From the NCBI RefSeq assembly GCF_009674585.1, contig NZ_WKJP01000001.1:806001-870000 (forward strand): DNA of 64,000 bases, read 5' to 3'. Every line of letters begins with the position of its first letter. Position 1 is the first letter of the stretch. Under the pieces are notes generated by a model that had not been told where the DNA came from, did not search any database, and was given only the letters and a program-made list of their open reading frames with translations. Source of the stretch: Haloferax marinisediminis (GTDB lineage Archaea; Halobacteriota; Halobacteria; Halobacteriales; Haloferacaceae). Shown here piece by piece: positions 53,087 through 61,969 of this stretch. The position numbers and the translations under genes were made by a program.

Positions 53087-53108
53087 ACCCGTACTCGCCG
53101 CGAGACTG

Positions 53109-53116
53109 GTTTAAAC
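53109..53116 (-). promoter_or_regulatory. TATA box of the small membrane protein / moaE unit
   Basis: gtttaaac is a perfect palindrome centred about 26 nt before ATG 53086 on the minus strand. Confidence 0.6.
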
Positions 53117-53147
53117 CCCCCGACACGGGTGTCTCGCACTTGATAAC

Positions 53148-53155
53148 CCTTAAGA
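53148..53155 (+). promoter_or_regulatory. TATA-like box of pyrH
   Basis: ccttaaga is centred about 28 nt before ATG 53180. The pyrH-lysS transcript is likely leaderless. Confidence 0.5.
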
Positions 53156-53179
53156 TGCGCTCACGGATACCCGTGTGCA

Positions 53180-53893
53180 ATGAGAGTCGTCATCTCCATC
53201 GGCGGAAGCGTACTCGCGCCGGACCTCGACCCACAGCGTGTAGAAGCCCACGCGTCTGTCGTTGAGTCTCTTGCACGAGAGGGGTGTGAAATCGGTGCAG
53301 TCGTCGGCGGCGGCGGTGTCGCGCGTGACTACATCGGTGCGGCCCGTGAACTCGGTGCGAACGAGGTTCAACTCGACCAAATCGGCATCGACGTGACCCG
53401 AATCAACGCCCGTCTGCTCATCGCAGCGCTCGGGTCGCAGGTCGACCCGAAGGTCGCCCACGACTACGAAGACGCGGGCGACGCCATCCGCCGCGGCGAC
53501 ATCTCCGTGATGGGCGGCGTCATGCCCGGCCAGACGACGGACGCTGTCGCGGCCGCCTTCGCAGAGTACGTCGACGCCGACTTGCTCATCTACGCAACCA
53601 GCGTCGACGGCGTGTTCAGCGCCGACCCGAAGAGCGACCCCGACGCGACGAAGTTCGAGGAGATGACTGCGGGAGAACTCGTCGACGTCATCGGTGACAT
53701 CGAGATGAACGCCGGGTCGTCCGCGCCGGTCGACCTCCTCGCCGCGAAACTCATCGAACGGGCGAAGATGCGCACCATCGTCCTCGACGGAACCGACCCG
53801 TCTCGCGTCGAACCTGCAGTCCTTCGTGGCGAGCACTCTGGGACGGACATCATCCCCGAAGGCGGCGACGAACCGACGTACTGGGCCCAGTGA
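53180..53893 (+). CDS. pyrH: UMP kinase, archaeal type
   Basis: Amino-acid-kinase-fold enzyme of 237 residues that phosphorylates UMP to UDP. MRVVISIGGSVLAPDLD and GAVVGGGGVARDYI bind phosphates. QLDQIGIDVTRINARLL, GGVMPGQTTDAVAA and YATSVDGVFSADPK are diagnostic. It forms a two-gene unit with lysS, with one base between the stop and the next start. That places a nucleotide kinase and a tRNA synthetase in one transcript. Confidence 0.94.
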   Translation: MRVVISIGGSVLAPDLDPQRVEAHASVVESLAREGCEIGAVVGGGGVARDYIGAARELGANEVQLDQIGIDVTRINARLLIAALGSQVDPKVAHDYEDAGDAIRRGDISVMGGVMPGQTTDAVAAAFAEYVDADLLIYATSVDGVFSADPKSDPDATKFEEMTAGELVDVIGDIEMNAGSSAPVDLLAAKLIERAKMRTIVLDGTDPSRVEPAVLRGEHSGTDIIPEGGDEPTYWAQ

Positions 53894-53894
53894 G

Positions 53895-55553
53895 ATGACG
53901 GCAGACGAAGCTCCTTCCACCGACGCCTTCGACAGCGCGGGCGAGTCGAGTGACGGCCACCGCGACTTCTGGGCGGACGACGTCGCAGACGAAATCGAAG
54001 CACGAGACCCCGAGGAACCAATCGTCATCAAAGGCGGCGTCTCGCCGTCTGGTGTCGCCCACCTCGGCAACTTCAACGAGATTATCCGTGGCTACTTCGT
54101 CGCCGAAGTGCTCCGCGAACGCGGCCACGAAGTTCGGCAGGTCTTCACGAGTGACGACAAAGACCCACTCCGCAAACTCCCCCGAAAACTCGCCGACGAA
54201 GACGGCAACATCGTCGGTCTCGGTGAGGTCGACGCCGGCGCTCTCGGGCGAAATCTCGGCAAGCCGTACACGTCGATTCCGGACCCGTTCGGTGAAGAGG
54301 AGTCGTACGCGGCCCACTTCGCCGCCCTGCTGAAGGCCGACGCCGACCGCCTCGACATCCCCGTCGAGATGATTTCGAACACCGAGATGTACGCCGACGG
54401 CGACTTCGACCCTGTCGTCGAACACGTCCTCGACAACATCGACACCGCGCGCGAGGTCCTCTCGAAGTACCAGTCGAAGGTCGACGAGGACTACGTCCCG
54501 TTCAACCCGGTCTGTGAGGAGTGCGGGAAGATTACCGAGACCATCTCCTCGGTCGACGTGGACGCCGGTACCGTCGACTACGTCTGTACCGACATGACCG
54601 TCGGCGACAACACCATCGACGGGTGTGGCCACGAGGGAACCGCGACGTTCCGCGAGGGCAAGCTCCCGTGGCGCTTCGAGTGGCCCGGTCAGTGGCAGGT
54701 CCTCGGTGTCGACTTCGAGCCGTTCGGCAAGGACCACGCCGAAGGGTCGTGGCCCTCTGGTGACGACATCGCACGCAACGTCCTCGGAATCGAACCGCCG
54801 GTTCCGATGGTCTACGAGTGGTTCACGCTCAACGGGAAGGCACTGTCGTCCTCGGCAGGAAACATCGTCACCGTCTCGGAGATGCTCGAACTGCTCGAAC
54901 CCGAGGTCCTGCGGTACTTCTTCGCGCTCAACCCGCGGAAGGCCCGCGACCTCGACCTCACCCGTCTCGACCAGTTGGTCGACGACTTCGACCGCTTCGA
55001 ACGCGCGTACTTCGGCGAGGTCGACGACGAGAACCTGACGCGGTTCGCCAAGCGAGCGTACCCGTTCGTCGTCGACGAAGTGCGCGAAGACTGCATCCGT
55101 CTTCCCTACACGTTCGCGGCCGTCCTCGGGATGACCGACGACGAGGAACTCCGCGAGCAGATGGCCAAAAACGAGGGCTTCTTCGACGACGACACGCCGG
55201 AAGACGTGGTCGAAGAGGCGCTCGCGCGGGTCGAACGCGCCCGCAACTGGGCGGAGAAGATGGACAACCAGTACAACTACCGTCTGCAGGTCGACCTCCC
55301 CGAGTTCGACTTCGACCCCGCAGTCGAGGCGGCACTCGACGAACTGGCCGACTTCGTCGAGGAGAACCACGACGGCGAGGCGATTCAGGGCGAAATCTAC
55401 GAGACCGCCCGCCGCAACGACATCGAGATGGGCGACTTCTTCGCCGCTGGCTACCGCCTGTTCTTCGACGCGACGCAAGGCCCGCGTCTCGGCGAGTTCC
55501 TCGGCGAGCTCGAACAGGACTTCGTCGTCACGCGCCTCCGCCGCGAGGCGTGA
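53895..55553 (+). CDS. lysS: Lysyl-tRNA synthetase, class I
   Basis: Class I LysRS of 552 residues, found in most archaea. SPSGVAHLGNFNEIIRGYFV carries the HIGH-like motif, and KALSSSAGNIVTV the KMSKS-like loop. A zinc-knuckle-like part VCEECGKITETIS precedes it. The C-terminal helical domain recognises the anticodon. It follows pyrH closely. The tRNA-Lys(TTT) gene lies elsewhere in this window at 32817. Confidence 0.95.
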   Translation: MTADEAPSTDAFDSAGESSDGHRDFWADDVADEIEARDPEEPIVIKGGVSPSGVAHLGNFNEIIRGYFVAEVLRERGHEVRQVFTSDDKDPLRKLPRKLADEDGNIVGLGEVDAGALGRNLGKPYTSIPDPFGEEESYAAHFAALLKADADRLDIPVEMISNTEMYADGDFDPVVEHVLDNIDTAREVLSKYQSKVDEDYVPFNPVCEECGKITETISSVDVDAGTVDYVCTDMTVGDNTIDGCGHEGTATFREGKLPWRFEWPGQWQVLGVDFEPFGKDHAEGSWPSGDDIARNVLGIEPPVPMVYEWFTLNGKALSSSAGNIVTVSEMLELLEPEVLRYFFALNPRKARDLDLTRLDQLVDDFDRFERAYFGEVDDENLTRFAKRAYPFVVDEVREDCIRLPYTFAAVLGMTDDEELREQMAKNEGFFDDDTPEDVVEEALARVERARNWAEKMDNQYNYRLQVDLPEFDFDPAVEAALDELADFVEENHDGEAIQGEIYETARRNDIEMGDFFAAGYRLFFDATQGPRLGEFLGELEQDFVVTRLRREA

Positions 55554-55620
55554 CGAGATAACTCCTGTCTGAAACTCTCCTCTCAGTTCTCCCGTCCGTC
55601 TCTCCTCTCTATCTCTCCTC

Positions 55621-56160
55621 TCAGTTCTCTTCTATCGCGTCGATGACGACTGCGCCGACGACGAGCAGTCGCGGGTCTATCTCGTCGGTATCTGCTTCAA
55701 TCGTGTATTTGTCTCGGAGTGCGAACTGTTCGGAGATTTCGCCGACAGACTCACCGCCAGCGTTCTCGACGCGGTACGAGAACGGAATGAGGGTAGTGAT
55801 GAACCGCCGGGCGACGGCCATCGGCACGTTGTCTTCGACGATTCGGCCGACGACTGACCCGTTCGGTCCGAGCAGTTGGTAAGTGTGTTTTGCGAACGAG
55901 AACGCGCCACGCTTGACCGCACCAACCCGAGTGTCGGTCTGGCTATCGACGATATCGTAGGCCGCCGAGACGTCGAGGACGCTGTCGGCTTTCACGCGGA
56001 AGCGCTCTTTGCCCGTCTCGTAATCGTTCAGGCGGAAGTCTTCTTTCAGTTTGAACTTCTTCTTCTTCGCCGAGAGGATGGGTTCGTCGTTGCCGTAGAC
56101 GACGTATTTGGTTCCGATGGACACCTTCTGTCTGACTTCGTAGCGGGAACTATCGAACAT
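55621..56160 (-). CDS. LURP-one/tubby-like phospholipid-binding-fold protein
   Basis: Beta-rich protein of 179 residues, like LURP-one-related and tubby C-terminal proteins. KKKKFKLKEDFRLNDY, FRVKADSVLDVSAAYDIVDS and GAVKRGAFSFAKHTYQLLG give the typical beta-barrel pattern. The function in archaea is unknown. A TATA-like ggataaag (56183-56190) is centred about 27 nt before ATG 56160, so the shorter start is preferred over the one seven codons upstream. It is convergent with lysS (67 bp). Confidence 0.8.
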   Translation of the reverse strand: MFDSSRYEVRQKVSIGTKYVVYGNDEPILSAKKKKFKLKEDFRLNDYETGKERFRVKADSVLDVSAAYDIVDSQTDTRVGAVKRGAFSFAKHTYQLLGPNGSVVGRIVEDNVPMAVARRFITTLIPFSYRVENAGGESVGEISEQFALRDKYTIEADTDEIDPRLLVVGAVVIDAIEEN

Positions 56161-56286
56161 GGGTTCGGATGCTTCCGCCATCGGATAAAGACCTTCTGGG
56201 GGACGACTTATGTCCTCGTCGTGCGTACTCGAAAACAGGTTCGTTCACACGAACGACCCGCCGCGGCCGTGCCGCAGTGATTTCAC

Positions 56287-56682
56287 ATGTCCCTCATCGA
56301 CTTTATCCGAAGCATCGAAGAATCGCAAGACGAGTTCGATATCGAATTAGAAGAGTTCGACGCCGACTCCGAACAGGCAGACGTCGGTGACGACTCGTCC
56401 GGCGGACGGTCACTCGGGCGACTGTTCCTCCTCGTCGTCCTCCTCGCCGGCGTCGCCTACGTCGTCTACCGACTCCGCTCGTCGCGCAGCGAGTCGTACA
56501 CCGACATCGACCTCGACGACGAGACCGAGTCGGTGGCAGACGACACTGCCACTGTCTCCGTCGAACACGATCCCGACGAAGAGATGGCCGAAGAGGAATC
56601 GACTACTGAATCTGCGGACGAAGACGCCGTGGAAGTCGAAATCGAGTCGCCCGGTGACGAGTCCGACGAAGACGAAGAGTAA
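56287..56682 (+). CDS. Single-span acidic membrane protein
   Basis: Protein of 131 residues. A cytoplasmic acidic N-terminus (MSLIDFIRSIEESQDEFDIE) leads to one helix RLFLLVVLLAGVAYVVYRL (about 45-63), then a very acidic tail. No signal peptide, lipobox or domain is seen. It lies 93 bp upstream of a site-2 protease gene on the same strand. A single-span protein beside an intramembrane protease could be its substrate, but this is only positional. Confidence 0.65.
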   Translation: MSLIDFIRSIEESQDEFDIELEEFDADSEQADVGDDSSGGRSLGRLFLLVVLLAGVAYVVYRLRSSRSESYTDIDLDDETESVADDTATVSVEHDPDEEMAEEESTTESADEDAVEVEIESPGDESDEDEE

Positions 56683-56775
56683 TCCGGTTCGTTTAGCGTG
56701 GTACTGCAATCCGGTTCGTCCAGCGTGGTACCGTAACCCGAACGCCTTTTGGCGCGCGCCGCTTCTTTCCGGGCG

Positions 56776-58569
56776 ATGAATACGCTGCTGTGGATCCTCG
56801 CCGGATTCATCGCCTACTCTCTCCTCGCGGCGCTGTTGCGTACCCGTGGGATTCTCCCCGAGTACGTCCGCGTCCAGGGCCCACTCACGACGGTTCACAC
56901 CCGTCGAGGACGTGAGTTACTCGACACACTCGCCGAACCCAAACGGTTCTGGCGTGCGTGGAGTAACATCGGCCTCGGTATCGCCCTCGTGATAATGGTC
57001 GGGACGTTCGTCCTTCTGGTCTATCAGGCCGTCCTCATCGTCCAGAACCCCCCCGCGCCCTCACAAGTCAACCAACCACAGAACTTCCTCGTCATCCCCG
57101 GCGTCAACGACTTCCTCCCGCTGTCTGTCGCGCCGGAGATTCTCTTCGGCCTCCTCATCGGACTCGTCGTCCACGAGGGTGGCCACGGTATCCTCAGTCG
57201 CGTCGAAGGCATCGACGTGGAGTCGATGGGCATCGTCCTCCTGACGATTCTCCCCGTCGGCGCGTTCGTCGAACCGTCCGAAGAGAGTCAACGCCGCGCC
57301 GACCGAGGTGGAAAATCTCGCATGTTCGCCGCTGGCGTGACCAACAACTTCGCGGTCACCTTCGTCGCGTTCGCGTTGCTGTTCGGTCCGGTCATCGGGT
57401 CGATTTCTGTCGCACCGGGAATCGCAGTTGCCGGCGCGTACGCAGGCTCACCCGCCGACGCCGCAGGCATCAGCGGTGGCGACAGAGTGACCGCAATCGA
57501 CGGCACATCGGTCAACACGACACAGGAACTCGATGCGGCCCTGCTCGCTGCCGACGACCGAACTGTGACGGTGGAACTCGACGGTGAACGAACCACGTCG
57601 GTCCAACGTGGACTCATCGTCGCCGGGTCTGTCGCCGGCAACCCGGCCAATCTCACCGTCGAGTCGGGAAGCGACCCGATTCGTGTGACTGCAGTCAACG
57701 GGACGCCCGTCTACACGCGTGCTGGCTTCGAGGAAGCCGTCGGTGACTCGCGGTTCGCCCGTCTCGAAACGTCGGCCGGCGAGCGGACCATCCCCATCGG
57801 CGCGTACATCACGAACATCGCCGAAGACCAACCCCTCTACAACGCGACGGGGGCGGCGGCACCAGTCATCATCACGAGTTTCGACGGAAAGCGAATCACG
57901 TCGTCGACCGAGTTACAGGTCGCACTCGATGCGACTACCCCCGGACAGACCGTCTCCGTCGAAGTGTACCAGGACGGTGCGTTCCAGACGGTCGACGTGA
58001 CGCTCGGTGAGAACCCACAGGACGGAAACGGGTTCCTCGGTGTCAACATCTTCGACGGGACGAGTGGGCTTCTCCTGACGGACTTCGGGACCCAAGCGTA
58101 CCCCGCCGGGACGTATCTCTCGCTCCTCGGCGGTGACGGCGGCGACGGTGCCGGTGGCCTCGGCAACGCCTTCGGTGGGTCACCCCTCCAACTCGTCTAC
58201 GTCTCGCTTCTGTTACCGCTCGCGTCCGTCGTCCTCGGGATTCCGAACTTCCCCGGGTTCACAGGCGACGTCATCAACTTCTACCAAGTGGGCGGTCCCT
58301 TCGGGTTCCTCGGCGGCGGTGTCTTCATCCTCGCCAACGTCCTGTTCTGGACGGCGTGGATTAACCTCCAACTGGGTCTGTTCAACTGTATCCCGGGCTA
58401 CCCACTCGACGGTGGACGCATCCTCCGGACCGGGGCGGAAGCCATCGTCTCGCGGCTCCCGGTGGACGACCGGCACACGCTGGTCCGAACCATCACCACG
58501 TCCATCGGGTTGACGATGCTCGCGTCGCTCTTGCTCATGATATTCGGCCCGACGCTTCTCGGCGGATAA
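56776..58569 (+). CDS. Site-2 protease with two PDZ domains (M50)
   Basis: Intramembrane protease of 597 residues. HEGGHGILSRVEGID holds the zinc motif (133-137). PDZ-like segments are GAYAGSPADAAGISGGDRVT (near 218) and a second around AGFEEAVGDSRFARLE and SVEVYQDGAFQTVDVT. The second ligand motif is CIPGYPLDGGRILRTGAEAI. About eight membrane helices. It is like bacterial RseP, which cuts anti-sigma factors, but the regulatory target here is unknown. Next to an acidic single-span protein upstream. Confidence 0.9.
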   Translation: MNTLLWILAGFIAYSLLAALLRTRGILPEYVRVQGPLTTVHTRRGRELLDTLAEPKRFWRAWSNIGLGIALVIMVGTFVLLVYQAVLIVQNPPAPSQVNQPQNFLVIPGVNDFLPLSVAPEILFGLLIGLVVHEGGHGILSRVEGIDVESMGIVLLTILPVGAFVEPSEESQRRADRGGKSRMFAAGVTNNFAVTFVAFALLFGPVIGSISVAPGIAVAGAYAGSPADAAGISGGDRVTAIDGTSVNTTQELDAALLAADDRTVTVELDGERTTSVQRGLIVAGSVAGNPANLTVESGSDPIRVTAVNGTPVYTRAGFEEAVGDSRFARLETSAGERTIPIGAYITNIAEDQPLYNATGAAAPVIITSFDGKRITSSTELQVALDATTPGQTVSVEVYQDGAFQTVDVTLGENPQDGNGFLGVNIFDGTSGLLLTDFGTQAYPAGTYLSLLGGDGGDGAGGLGNAFGGSPLQLVYVSLLLPLASVVLGIPNFPGFTGDVINFYQVGGPFGFLGGGVFILANVLFWTAWINLQLGLFNCIPGYPLDGGRILRTGAEAIVSRLPVDDRHTLVRTITTSIGLTMLASLLLMIFGPTLLGG

Positions 58570-58665
58570 CTCCGCTTCTGTCGGGGATACGTCCGTTCTC
58601 TCGTCTGTTCTCGCGCGCCGAAAAGACTCGCAACTTCAATACCGGATGAATCCTAAACCCCGGGT

Positions 58666-60165
58666 ATGGTAGAGGCCCCACAGACCGACGAGGGCTGGTT
58701 CGCGCTGCACGACTTCCGAACCGTCGATTGGGACGCGTGGCGGGATGCGCCCGAGCACGAGCGCCAACGAGCACTCGAAGACGGCGTCGCCTATCTCGAA
58801 TCCCACGAAGCGGTCGAAGACGACGAGGAAGGCACCTCGGCTATCTTCTCTGTCCTCGGCCACAAGGCCGACTTCGTGGTCGTTCACTTCCGGCCGACGC
58901 TGGACTCCCTCTCTCGCGCCGAACGGAAGTTCGAACAGACCGCCTTCGCCGCGTTCACGGAGCAACCGACTTCGTACGTCTCCGTTACCGAAGTGTCCGG
59001 GTACGTCTCGGACGACTACTTCGAGGGCAACAAAGAGGACATCGACACCGGACTCCTCCGCTACATCGAGGGCAAACTCAAGCCCGACATCCCGGAGGAC
59101 ACCTACATGTCGTTCTACCCGATGTCGAAGCGTCGCGGTGAGAAACACAACTGGTACGACCTGCCGTTCGACGAGCGCCGCGAACTCATGTCCACCCACG
59201 GGGACACGGGTCGCAAGTACGCCGGCAAAATCAAGCAGGTCATCGCGTCGTCGGTCGGATTCGACGACTGGGAGTGGGGTGTCACGCTGTTCGGCGACGA
59301 CCCGACAGACATCAAGGATATCGTCTACGAGATGCGCTTCGACGAAGTGTCGAGTCTGTACGGCGAGTTCGACCAGTTCTACGTCGGCCGACGCTTCCCG
59401 CCGTCGGACCTCGGCGCGTTCCTCGCAGGTGACGCGGTCCCGACGAGCGAGTTCGGCGACGAATCGCACCATCACGCCCACGCACACGGTGAGGGTGACC
59501 ACCACCACGGCGAAGGTGGACACCACGGTGAGGGCGGCCACCACGGCCACGGTGACGACGACTCCGACGAAGAGCGCGCAGACGAAGACATTCGCGGAGA
59601 ACTCGAAGACCTGAACATCTACGCCGGAAAGCCGCACGGCGAAGACGTGTACGCGACGGTGCTGTACTCGGAAGCCGATTCAGACGACCTGTTCGACGAA
59701 GTCGACGGCCTCCGCGGGAACTTCGACCACTACCCGACGCACGTCAAGACGGCCGTCTACGAGGCCAACGAGCGTGGCCGAACCGCTGTCGTCTCCATCT
59801 GGGAGACCGCATCGGCCGCCGAGACTGCCGCAGGGTTCCTCTCGGAACTCCCCGGCATCGTCGAGCGCGCCGGCGAAGAATCCGGCTTCGGGACGATGGG
59901 GATGTTCTACACCGTCAAGCCCGACTCCCGCGAAGACTTCGTCGAGAAGTTCGGCGTCGTCGGTGGGCTCCTCGACGACATGGAGGGGCACTTCGACACG
60001 GACCTGATGGTCAACGTCGAAGACGAGAACGACATGTTCATCGCCAGTCAGTGGCGCTCGCAGGAAGACGCCATGGGATTCTTCCGGTCTGACGCCTTCC
60101 GCGACACGGTCCAGTGGGGCCGTGACGTGCTGGCAGACCGGCCGCGACACGTCTTCTTGGCGTAA
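58666..60165 (+). CDS. pitA: PitA: chlorite dismutase-like/monooxygenase-like fusion
   Basis: Haloarchaeal fusion of 499 residues. Residues about 10-255 form a chlorite dismutase fold with FYPMSKRRGE (Tyr151) and MSTHGDTGRKY (His178). In HemQ enzymes these two residues are the catalytic Tyr and the proximal heme ligand, so this may be the coproheme decarboxylase that ends heme synthesis. A histidine-rich linker (268-295) follows, with many HH pairs that may bind metal. The rest is one or two antibiotic-monooxygenase-like beta-alpha units. The last 40 bp are repeated downstream. Confidence 0.93.
   Translation: MVEAPQTDEGWFALHDFRTVDWDAWRDAPEHERQRALEDGVAYLESHEAVEDDEEGTSAIFSVLGHKADFVVVHFRPTLDSLSRAERKFEQTAFAAFTEQPTSYVSVTEVSGYVSDDYFEGNKEDIDTGLLRYIEGKLKPDIPEDTYMSFYPMSKRRGEKHNWYDLPFDERRELMSTHGDTGRKYAGKIKQVIASSVGFDDWEWGVTLFGDDPTDIKDIVYEMRFDEVSSLYGEFDQFYVGRRFPPSDLGAFLAGDAVPTSEFGDESHHHAHAHGEGDHHHGEGGHHGEGGHHGHGDDDSDEERADEDIRGELEDLNIYAGKPHGEDVYATVLYSEADSDDLFDEVDGLRGNFDHYPTHVKTAVYEANERGRTAVVSIWETASAAETAAGFLSELPGIVERAGEESGFGTMGMFYTVKPDSREDFVEKFGVVGGLLDDMEGHFDTDLMVNVEDENDMFIASQWRSQEDAMGFFRSDAFRDTVQWGRDVLADRPRHVFLA
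60126..60165 (+). repeat. Direct repeat copy 1: 3' end of pitA
   Basis: Forty bases (cgtgctggcagaccggccgc and on to the stop codon) including the last codons of pitA. Copy 2 at 60274-60313 is identical except for one base (gcgacac against gcgtcac). Confidence 0.9.
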
Positions 60166-60193
60166 GGCCGCGACTGAAGGGAGCGGGGTGAGG

Positions 60194-60265
60194 ACCCCCC
60201 GAACGGGGGTGACGAACCTTTTGGTCCAGATTTTGCCAGCGAGCTAAGCGAGCGCAGCAAAAGGT
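60194..60265. repeat. Palindromic intergenic element between the pitA repeats
   Basis: The 108 bp between the two direct repeats are not coding. They hold a hairpin acccccc-gaac-gggggt (60194-60210). A larger inverted repeat follows, acctttt (60216-60222) with aaaaggt (60259-60265), and inner ttttgc with gcaaaa. The pairing could end transcription of pitA or be a mobile palindrome. No transposase is seen. Confidence 0.7.
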
Positions 60266-60273
60266 GGCGTGTG

Positions 60274-60313
60274 CGTGCTGGCAGACCGGCCGCGTCACGT
60301 CTTCTTGGCGTAA
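60274..60313 (+). repeat. Direct repeat copy 2: duplicated pitA 3' end
   Basis: A near-identical copy of the final 40 bases of pitA, ending again in taa, 148 bp downstream of the first. It does not belong to any open gene here. It likely arose by recombination or by slippage around the hairpin element. Confidence 0.9.
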
Positions 60314-60352
60314 AGGCTGGGTTAGGAGAAACCGCGTTTTACTTTTTCAGCC

Positions 60353-60601
60353 CTATGCGAGAGCGGCGCGAACCTCTCGCAGCTTCGGGTGGAACTTGTC
60401 GGTCCCGAGGAGGTACGCGAAGTAGAGCACTGCGGCACCCATGACGAGTGCCCACGCGCCGAATCCGAGGTCGCCGTGTTGGACGGTCAGCAGTGCGAAT
60501 CGCTCGATGTACGCACCGGCGACGGAGAGGCCGGCGCTTCCGATGCCGAAGACGAGGAGTTCGAGAAGGTCGGGCAGTAGGTCGACGAATGACTGGCGCA
60601 T
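60353..60601 (-). CDS. Small membrane protein of unknown function
   Basis: Protein of 82 residues with about two helices (LLELLVFGIGSAGLSVAGAY and GAWALVMGAAVLYFAYLLG). MRQSFVDLLPDLLE is an amphipathic start. There is no catalytic motif. It is 99 bp downstream of another small membrane gene on the same strand, and convergent with pitA. Confidence 0.65.
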   Translation of the reverse strand: MRQSFVDLLPDLLELLVFGIGSAGLSVAGAYIERFALLTVQHGDLGFGAWALVMGAAVLYFAYLLGTDKFHPKLREVRAALA

Positions 60602-60700
60602 TACTGCCGCTCACAGCGTGCGGTGTTGTGTCTCTTTTGGTCTGGCGACGCGCGTTCAGTGTCGAGGGCGACGAAGAGAGTGTTCGGGTCGGGTGGCGAG

Positions 60701-60871
60701 TTACCGTCCGTTCTGAACGTAGTCGGCGACACCGAACACGCCCGTCAGGAGCGTCTTCACGACCCAGCGACCGGCGTCGTCACCACGTTTTCTCGCGTCG
60801 AGGCTGACCAACCACGCGAGCAGGACGTGGGCGACGGCGGTGATGCCGAGGATGGTCCGCAGGCGAACCAT
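60701..60871 (-). CDS. Predicted 56-residue small membrane protein
   Basis: Frame of 56 residues, MVRLRTILGITAVAHVLLAW at the start, then LVSLDARKRGDDAGRW and a second hydrophobic stretch. It has one or two membrane segments. Its start codon directly abuts the stop of the aldo/keto reductase, with no gap, so it is translated from the same mRNA. No family recognised. Confidence 0.65.
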   Translation of the reverse strand: MVRLRTILGITAVAHVLLAWLVSLDARKRGDDAGRWVVKTLLTGVFGVADYVQNGR

Positions 60872-61945
60872 CTATGCTTCGTTGCGGGCGCCTTCGGCGA
60901 CGCGCTTGTCGAGGCCGGCGTCGCGGATGTCGTCACCGCCGACCGACGAGCGGAGTGCGTCCATGCCGTCGAAGCGGTCGATGCCGAAGTTGTCTGCGTA
61001 GAGGTCTGCGACGCGCTGCATCTCTTCGTCGGAGAGTTTCGGCACGTCGGAGGCGGCAGCCCACTCGGTGATGTCGTCTTTCGTGCGGAACGTCGGGGTG
61101 ACTGCTGCCGTGGCGTCGAAGCCGAGGAGCCACGCGATGGAAGCCTGCGCCATGGAGCGCTCGCCGTCGCGTTCGAGGAAGCGGAGGGTCTCGAGCTTCT
61201 CCCAACCAGTCTCGTACCACTCGTCGGGGCGGAAGCCACGGTGGTCGCCCGCACCGAGTTCCGTCTCGGGGCGAACCTGCTCGTTCAGGAGGCCCGAAGA
61301 GTGTGGGACGCGAGCGATGAGGCTCGTCTCCGACCCGGTCTCGTCGATGGTGTCGAGGAAGTGGTTCCCGACCTCCTGTTCGAACATGTTCCAGACGATT
61401 TGGAGCGCGTCGAACTCTTCGGTGATGGCCATGTCGCCTTCGGCGAGCCACCCGATGGAGGGGCCGAGCGCCCAGCCAGTGGCCTTGATGAGGCCTTCTT
61501 CTTTCAGTTCGTCCAGCGTTTCGAGGACGTCTGGCGTGACCTCCTCGACGTTCGCGTTGTGGAGTTGGAGCAGGTCGACGTACTCCATATCGAGCCGTTC
61601 GAGGCTCTTTTCGGTCGCTTCGCGGACCCACTCACCGGTAATCACCTTGGGGAGTTCACCGTGGCCGGCCTGTGGGTTGTTGTAGAAGTCGTAGCCGACT
61701 TTCGTGGCGACAGTGACTTCGTCGCGGTAGTCTGCGAGCGCCTCGCCGACGACCTCTTCGGAGTGGCCAAGACCGTACACGTCTCCGGTGTCGAAGAACG
61801 TGATTCCCTGGTCGATGGCGTGGTGAATCATCTCGATGGAGTCTTCGTCGGAGCGGTCGCCCCACCAGTCGGTCCCGACGACCCACGCACCGAAGCCAAC
61901 CTCGCTGACTTCGATACCGGAGGTCCCGAGTTCACGGTAGTGCAT
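60872..61945 (-). CDS. Aldo/keto reductase
   Basis: NAD(P)-dependent reductase of 357 residues. The AKR tetrad is visible: Asp and Tyr in FFDTGDVYGLGHSEE, Lys in VATKVGYDF and His in DLLQLHNANVEE. The cofactor end includes AQASIAWLLGFDATAAVTPT. The barrel is longer than the common 320, with an insert GFRPDEWYETGWEKL. The substrate is unknown: sugars, aldehydes or methylglyoxal are common. A TATA-like acttattg, centred about 28 nt upstream, marks a leaderless start. Confidence 0.88.
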   Translation of the reverse strand: MHYRELGTSGIEVSEVGFGAWVVGTDWWGDRSDEDSIEMIHHAIDQGITFFDTGDVYGLGHSEEVVGEALADYRDEVTVATKVGYDFYNNPQAGHGELPKVITGEWVREATEKSLERLDMEYVDLLQLHNANVEEVTPDVLETLDELKEEGLIKATGWALGPSIGWLAEGDMAITEEFDALQIVWNMFEQEVGNHFLDTIDETGSETSLIARVPHSSGLLNEQVRPETELGAGDHRGFRPDEWYETGWEKLETLRFLERDGERSMAQASIAWLLGFDATAAVTPTFRTKDDITEWAAASDVPKLSDEEMQRVADLYADNFGIDRFDGMDALRSSVGGDDIRDAGLDKRVAEGARNEA

Positions 61946-61969
61946 ACGCAGGGCTTAGCAGTCCGGTGA

